Notes under the pieces: model-generated
What the model saw: only the letters and a program-made list of their open reading frames with translations
The model's database searches: none
Told to the model about the DNA's origin: nothing
In this document: positions 5,935-8,699 of the stretch, in pieces
Numbering within the stretch: position 1 is the stretch's first letter
Layout: each line of letters opens with the position of its first letter
NCBI GenBank assembly: GCA_029555925.1
Contig: JAKPQU010000257.1
Span: 1 to 8,699 of the forward strand
Source: Bacillota bacterium
Lineage (GTDB): Bacteria; Eremiobacterota; SpSt-956; JAKJGF01
Direction of reading: 5' to 3'
DNA length: 8,699 bases
Position numbers and translations under genes: made by a program

Positions 5935-7254
5935 TTATATCTCCTTTCCGGCCACAGGTTCTGGCCCTTTTATTGCATTTATATACATAAGATAAAAAGC
6001 TGCAAGGCCAAGCAGAGAATAAACCAGTATAAAAGCTATAAAGGAAATGAAAACCTGAGAAGCACTGACAGGTGATACGGCATCTGCTGTTTTCATCAAT
6101 CCGTAAACAATCCATGGCTGTCTTCCGACTTCTGCTAAAATCCATCCTGCCTCACAGGCGATATAAGGAAGAGGAATGGAAACAACCATTATCCACAAGA
6201 GCCATCTATATGTTTCAAGTCTGTTACGTAAAAGAAAACATACAACAGTGAGAAGCATAAAAAGCATGCCCAGTCCGACCATAACTCTGAAAGCGACAAA
6301 AGATATAAAGACAGGAGGTCTTTCGGATGGAGGAAAATCTTTAAGTCCCTTCACAGTTGCATCAGGAGAATGGTAGGCAAGCATGCTCAGTGCTCCGGGA
6401 ACCTGTATTATCTCAACTGTATTTCTTTCCTTCTTTTCATCCGGTATAAGAACCATAGTAAAAGGAGCATTACTTTTAGTTTCCCAGAAAGATTCCATGG
6501 CGGCCAGTTTTGCAGGCTGTATTTTTGCCACTTCTCCGCCGTGAATATGTCCATGAATAACTTCTAAAATTGAAAAAACAAGGGAAAAAATAAGAGCTAT
6601 TCTGAAAGATTTAAGGAAAAATTCTGTATGTTGCTTTTTAAGTAAATGATAGGCACTTATACCCATAACAAAAAAACCTGCAAGTATATATGCGCCTGTT
6701 ACTGTATGAAGAAATTCCTGTATGGCAAATGGCTGTGTTATAACTGCCACAAAATCCGTAAGTTCTGCCCTTCCGTTTCTTATTGTATAACCTACAGGAT
6801 GTTGCATCCATGCATTGGCTATAAGTATCCAGAGTGCAGAAAGAGTTGATGCAAATGCTACAAGCCATATACATATGGCATGAAACGTCGGTGAAAGTTT
6901 ATTCCATCCGAAATGCCATACTCCTATAAAAGTGGATTCAAGAAAAAAAGCAGCAGTAGCCTCAATAGCCAGAAGGGAACCGAATATATCGCCTACATAG
7001 GCTGAATACCTTGACCAGTTTGTTCCGAATTGAAATTCAAGTGTTATACCTGTAACAATACCTATAGCAAAATTTATAAGAAAGATTTTTCCCCAGAACC
7101 GGGCCATGTTTTTATATAAATCCTGTCCTGTTCTTACATAGATTGTCTCCATTATTGCTATGAGAACCGATAGCCCCAGTGTAAGAGGAACAAAGAGAAA
7201 ATGAAAGAATGTTGCAGCGGCAAACTGCAGACGGGAAAGCATCAGGACATCCAT
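5935..7254 (-). CDS. cydA: Cytochrome bd quinol oxidase subunit I
   Basis: The heme-bearing subunit of cytochrome bd oxidase, which binds quinol and hemes b558, b595 and d. Its 439 residues, against about 520 in E. coli, place it with the short Q-loop type. The key residues can be matched: H18 (E. coli H19), E98 and E106 in IEATAAFFLES (E99/E107), H183 in FLHTVTGAY (H186), K249 and E254 in QPAKLAAME (Q-loop K252/E257), M325 in FRVMVG (M393), and GWILAEVGRQPW (370-381) with W371 and E375. A histidine-rich HGHIHG (234-239) sits just before the Q-loop. About nine membrane helices are visible. The ATG start has AAGGAG seven bases upstream. The gene follows rubredoxin after 89 bases filled by a heptamer-armed hairpin element and runs directly into cydB. 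Oxygen removal by a largely anaerobic cell fits the flavodiiron neighbour. Confidence 0.97.
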   Translation of the reverse strand: MDVLMLSRLQFAAATFFHFLFVPLTLGLSVLIAIMETIYVRTGQDLYKNMARFWGKIFLINFAIGIVTGITLEFQFGTNWSRYSAYVGDIFGSLLAIEATAAFFLESTFIGVWHFGWNKLSPTFHAICIWLVAFASTLSALWILIANAWMQHPVGYTIRNGRAELTDFVAVITQPFAIQEFLHTVTGAYILAGFFVMGISAYHLLKKQHTEFFLKSFRIALIFSLVFSILEVIHGHIHGGEVAKIQPAKLAAMESFWETKSNAPFTMVLIPDEKKERNTVEIIQVPGALSMLAYHSPDATVKGLKDFPPSERPPVFISFVAFRVMVGLGMLFMLLTVVCFLLRNRLETYRWLLWIMVVSIPLPYIACEAGWILAEVGRQPWIVYGLMKTADAVSPVSASQVFISFIAFILVYSLLGLAAFYLMYINAIKGPEPVAGKEI

Positions 7255-7273
7255 AAATAAACTCCTTATATTA

Positions 7274-7338
7274 AGCAGACAGCTATCAGTTATCAGCTTT
7301 CAGAAAAGCTGACTGCTGATAGCTGACTGCTGACTGCT
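7274..7338. repeat. Heptamer-armed inverted repeat between rubredoxin and cydA
   Basis: The left arm has units AGCAGAC, AGCTATC, AGTTATC and AGCTTTC (7274-7301). The right arm, in opposite orientation, has AAAAGCT, GACTGCT, GATAGCT, GACTGCT and GACTGCT (7304-7338). The reverse complement of the right arm equals the left arm except for one extra heptamer and a few substitutions. The centre is a tight hairpin, AGCTTT (7295-7300), loop CAGA, AAAGCT (7305-7310). It fills the space between the rubredoxin stop (7344-7346) and the cydA ribosome site (7260s). A transcript crossing it would fold into a long imperfect stem. No T-run follows on the minus strand, so termination is uncertain. The unit sequence is unrelated to the CGTGACG family elsewhere, but the design is the same. 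Confidence 0.85.
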
Positions 7339-7343
7339 TATGA

Positions 7344-7505
7344 TTATTCTTCCACAGGAGAAAAGCTATCTTTACCAACACCACAGACAGGACAAACCCA
7401 GTCATCAGGTATATCTTCAAAGGGGGTACCAGGAGCAATCCCTCCGTCTGCATCTCCAACTTCCGGGTCATAAATATACCCGCACATTTCACATTCGTAT
7501 TTCAT
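7344..7505 (-). CDS. Rubredoxin
   Basis: A small cytoplasmic electron carrier with one iron bound by four cysteines. The 53 residues, the standard length, contain CEMCG (C5, C8) and CPVCG (C38, C41), with the family's YIYDPEVGD (10-18), [15 protein letters not shown] (22-36) and aromatic core residues Y3, Y10, Y12, F29, W36 and F48. The start is ATG at 7503-7505, since rubredoxins begin two to four residues before the first CxxC; an upstream in-frame TTG (7545-7547) would add a 14-residue tail lacking family character. The gene lies 72 bases after the flavodiiron gene. Rubredoxin is the known electron donor to flavodiiron oxygen or nitric oxide reductases, so the pair is functionally matched. 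The electron source, an NADH:rubredoxin reductase, is not in the window. Confidence 0.95.
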   Translation of the reverse strand: MKYECEMCGYIYDPEVGDADGGIAPGTPFEDIPDDWVCPVCGVGKDSFSPVEE

Positions 7506-7525
7506 TCTGTCACATTCACTCCTTT
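7503..7525 (-). promoter_or_regulatory. Rubredoxin ribosome binding site with long spacer
   Basis: AAAGGAG (7519-7525 on the minus strand) is strong, but 13 bases separate it from the ATG at 7503-7505, longer than the usual 5-9. No alternative in-frame start lies at a better distance. An out-of-frame ATG in between leads at once to a stop codon. Confidence 0.5.
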
Positions 7526-7546
7526 CAACATAGTTTTTTATTATCA

Positions 7547-7570
7547 ATTATATTTTCTGAGAATACTCAG
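7547..7570 (-). promoter_or_regulatory. Possible rubredoxin promoter with overlapping inverted repeat
   Basis: In the 72-base gap between the flavodiiron gene and rubredoxin, the minus strand carries a consensus -10 hexamer TATAAT (7547-7552), about 42 bases before the rubredoxin ATG. Directly upstream is CTGAG-TATT-CTCAG (7557-7570), a 5-bp-stem inverted repeat lying where a -35/-10 spacer would be, as an operator might. No good -35 hexamer is visible at 16-18 bases, so the promoter call is weak. The hairpin has no T-run in either direction, so it is not a clear terminator. Confidence 0.3.
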
Positions 7571-7577
7571 AAGTGGT

Positions 7578-8699
7578 TTATTCATATTTTTTATGAAATT
7601 CTTTTACCTGTCTGGCAAATTCTCTGCCAAAATCGTAACATTTTTTATCGTCTTCCTGAACCGGTCTGAAGTTCATCTCCAGTCCCGGACCGACTTCTCC
7701 AAGTTTCATGCCTTTAAATTCATTATAAAGCCATTTAACTGCTCCTCCGCTCCATCCGTAACAGCCGAAAGCACCCATTAACCTGTCAGAAGGTCGAAGC
7801 CCGCGAAGGTGCATAATAAATTCTGCTACAGAAGGATAGACTTCATTGTTAAGAGTGGGAGAACCTATAAGACAGCCGCGGCTGTTCCAGAATTCTTTAA
7901 TAGCAACACTCATTGGAGTGGCGCGAAGCTTTATAACTTTACATGCCACACCTTCATCTTTTATACCCTGCACTATGGGCTGGGTCATAATCTCCGTTCC
8001 ATGCCACATAGTATCATAAATAATAGCAATCCTGAGATTTGTTTTGCCGCTGGCCATATTCATGTACATATCAATTACCTTACCGGGATTTTTTCTCCAG
8101 ATAAAGCCATGGTCGGGAGCAATCATGTCAATAGGAATACCCAGTTTCTTTAATTCTCCTATTTTTGCTTTTATGAGTTTACCGAAGGGCATTAAAATAT
8201 TGGCGTAATAATCTATTACTGCATCTTCCAGTTCCGCTTCCGATGCACAAGCAATAAAATCGTCATCAAATCGTTCTGTTGACGCATAATGCTGGCCGAA
8301 AGCATCCTGAGATATTAAAAGATGGGCTTCTTTTACATAGGTTACCATAGAATCAGGCCAGTGCATCATAGGGGTTTCAATAAACATAAGGGTATATTTA
8401 CCTGTTTTGAGTTCATGCCCTGTTTTAACAGTTTTAATATCCCATTTTGAGACATCAAAAAACCTGGCCATTCCGGCTTTTCCCTTTTCCGTAGTATATA
8501 TAGTGGCATTTTTTGTTAAATTCATAATTCTACGGAGAGAGCCCATATGGTCATTTTCAATATGATTGACTATAACATTTTTAATCTTTGACGGTTCTAT
8601 AAGGCTGGCGATATTTGAAGCTGCAACATCTCCAAAATCAAATTTGACAGTATCGACAAGAGTAATATCATCATCTAAAATTAAATAATTATTGTAGGT
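7578..8699 (-). CDS. fprA: Flavodiiron protein (A-type flavoprotein), 5' end outside window
   Basis: A cytoplasmic flavodiiron protein, an oxygen and/or nitric oxide reductase with a beta-lactamase-like diiron domain followed by an FMN-binding flavodoxin domain. The reading frame is open to the window edge, giving 373 residues; family spacing suggests about 33 are missing. Counting from the first visible residue, the diiron ligands are all present: H46, E48, D50 and H51 in NHIENDH (45-51), H113 in MMHWPDS, D132 in ISQDAFGQHYAS and H197 in APDHGF. The flavodoxin domain begins near 222 with IAIIYDTMWHGTE, the FMN phosphate loop. It ends with no rubredoxin or reductase fusion, so it is a class A protein, and a separate rubredoxin gene follows 72 bases downstream. 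The internal ATG at 8544-8546 is not the start, since it would delete the first four ligands. Whether oxygen or nitric oxide is preferred cannot be read from the sequence. Confidence 0.95.
   Translation of the reverse strand, partial: TYNNYLILDDDITLVDTVKFDFGDVAASNIASLIEPSKIKNVIVNHIENDHMGSLRRIMNLTKNATIYTTEKGKAGMARFFDVSKWDIKTVKTGHELKTGKYTLMFIETPMMHWPDSMVTYVKEAHLLISQDAFGQHYASTERFDDDFIACASEAELEDAVIDYYANILMPFGKLIKAKIGELKKLGIPIDMIAPDHGFIWRKNPGKVIDMYMNMASGKTNLRIAIIYDTMWHGTEIMTQPIVQGIKDEGVACKVIKLRATPMSVAIKEFWNSRGCLIGSPTLNNEVYPSVAEFIMHLRGLRPSDRLMGAFGCYGWSGGAVKWLYNEFKGMKLGEVGPGLEMNFRPVQEDDKKCYDFGREFARQVKEFHKKYE

Noticed and set aside
5927..6145. Small minus-strand frame overlapping the end of cydA
   Set aside because: It is a frame-shifted shadow inside cydA with no recognisable motif.
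7286..7492. A 68-residue minus-strand open frame across rubredoxin and the repeat
   Set aside because: It overlaps rubredoxin in another frame, and its C-terminus is translated heptamer repeat.
7506..7547. A longer 67-residue rubredoxin from an upstream TTG
   Set aside because: The 14 extra residues are not rubredoxin-like and the shorter form has the exact family length.

Overview
This AT-rich window carries nine protein-coding genes, all on the minus strand, so transcription runs from position 8699 toward position 1. The content suggests a Gram-negative, anaerobic or microaerophilic bacterium with c-type cytochromes. It encodes a flavodiiron protein with rubredoxin, cytochrome bd oxidase, an exported di-heme peroxidase homologue, a System II cytochrome c biogenesis protein and porphobilinogen deaminase. 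This mix fits Deltaproteobacteria-like, Nitrospirota-like or related candidate lineages, but the sequence alone does not fix the taxon. No transposase, integrase, phage gene, tRNA, rRNA or CRISPR array was seen.

Layout in transcription order. (1) 8699-7578: a flavodiiron protein cut by the window edge, then rubredoxin (7505-7344), its likely electron donor. (2) 7254-4920: cydA and cydB, cytochrome bd quinol oxidase, one base apart. (3) 4791-2880: an exported WG-repeat protein and a di-heme cytochrome c peroxidase homologue, 13 bases apart. (4) 2676-1315: a ResB/Ccs1-like protein with a TTG start. (5) 1267-48: a DUF1844 protein and hemC (TTG start), 14 bases apart.

The genes form a coherent set. 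Flavodiiron protein/rubredoxin and cytochrome bd remove oxygen in the cytoplasm and at the membrane. The di-heme protein is a peroxidase homologue of the cell envelope, ResB helps attach heme to c-type cytochromes such as it, and HemC supplies tetrapyrrole. Oxygen and peroxide defence plus heme supply is the inferred theme.

The most unusual content lies between the genes. Four of the five multi-gene or single-gene units are separated by composite repeats built from 7-bp units in strict register. Two of them (2698-2878 and 4811-4922) share a 44-bp core, 40 of 44 identical, holding an 8-bp-stem hairpin with oppositely oriented heptamer arms on either side. A third (7274-7338) has the same arm-hairpin-arm design with an unrelated heptamer. 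Arm-only arrays lie at 1-30 and 1287-1303. These elements fill nearly all the space between one gene's stop codon and the next gene's ribosome binding site, and they are absent from the tight within-operon junctions. The cydB stop codon is itself the start of the next heptamer.
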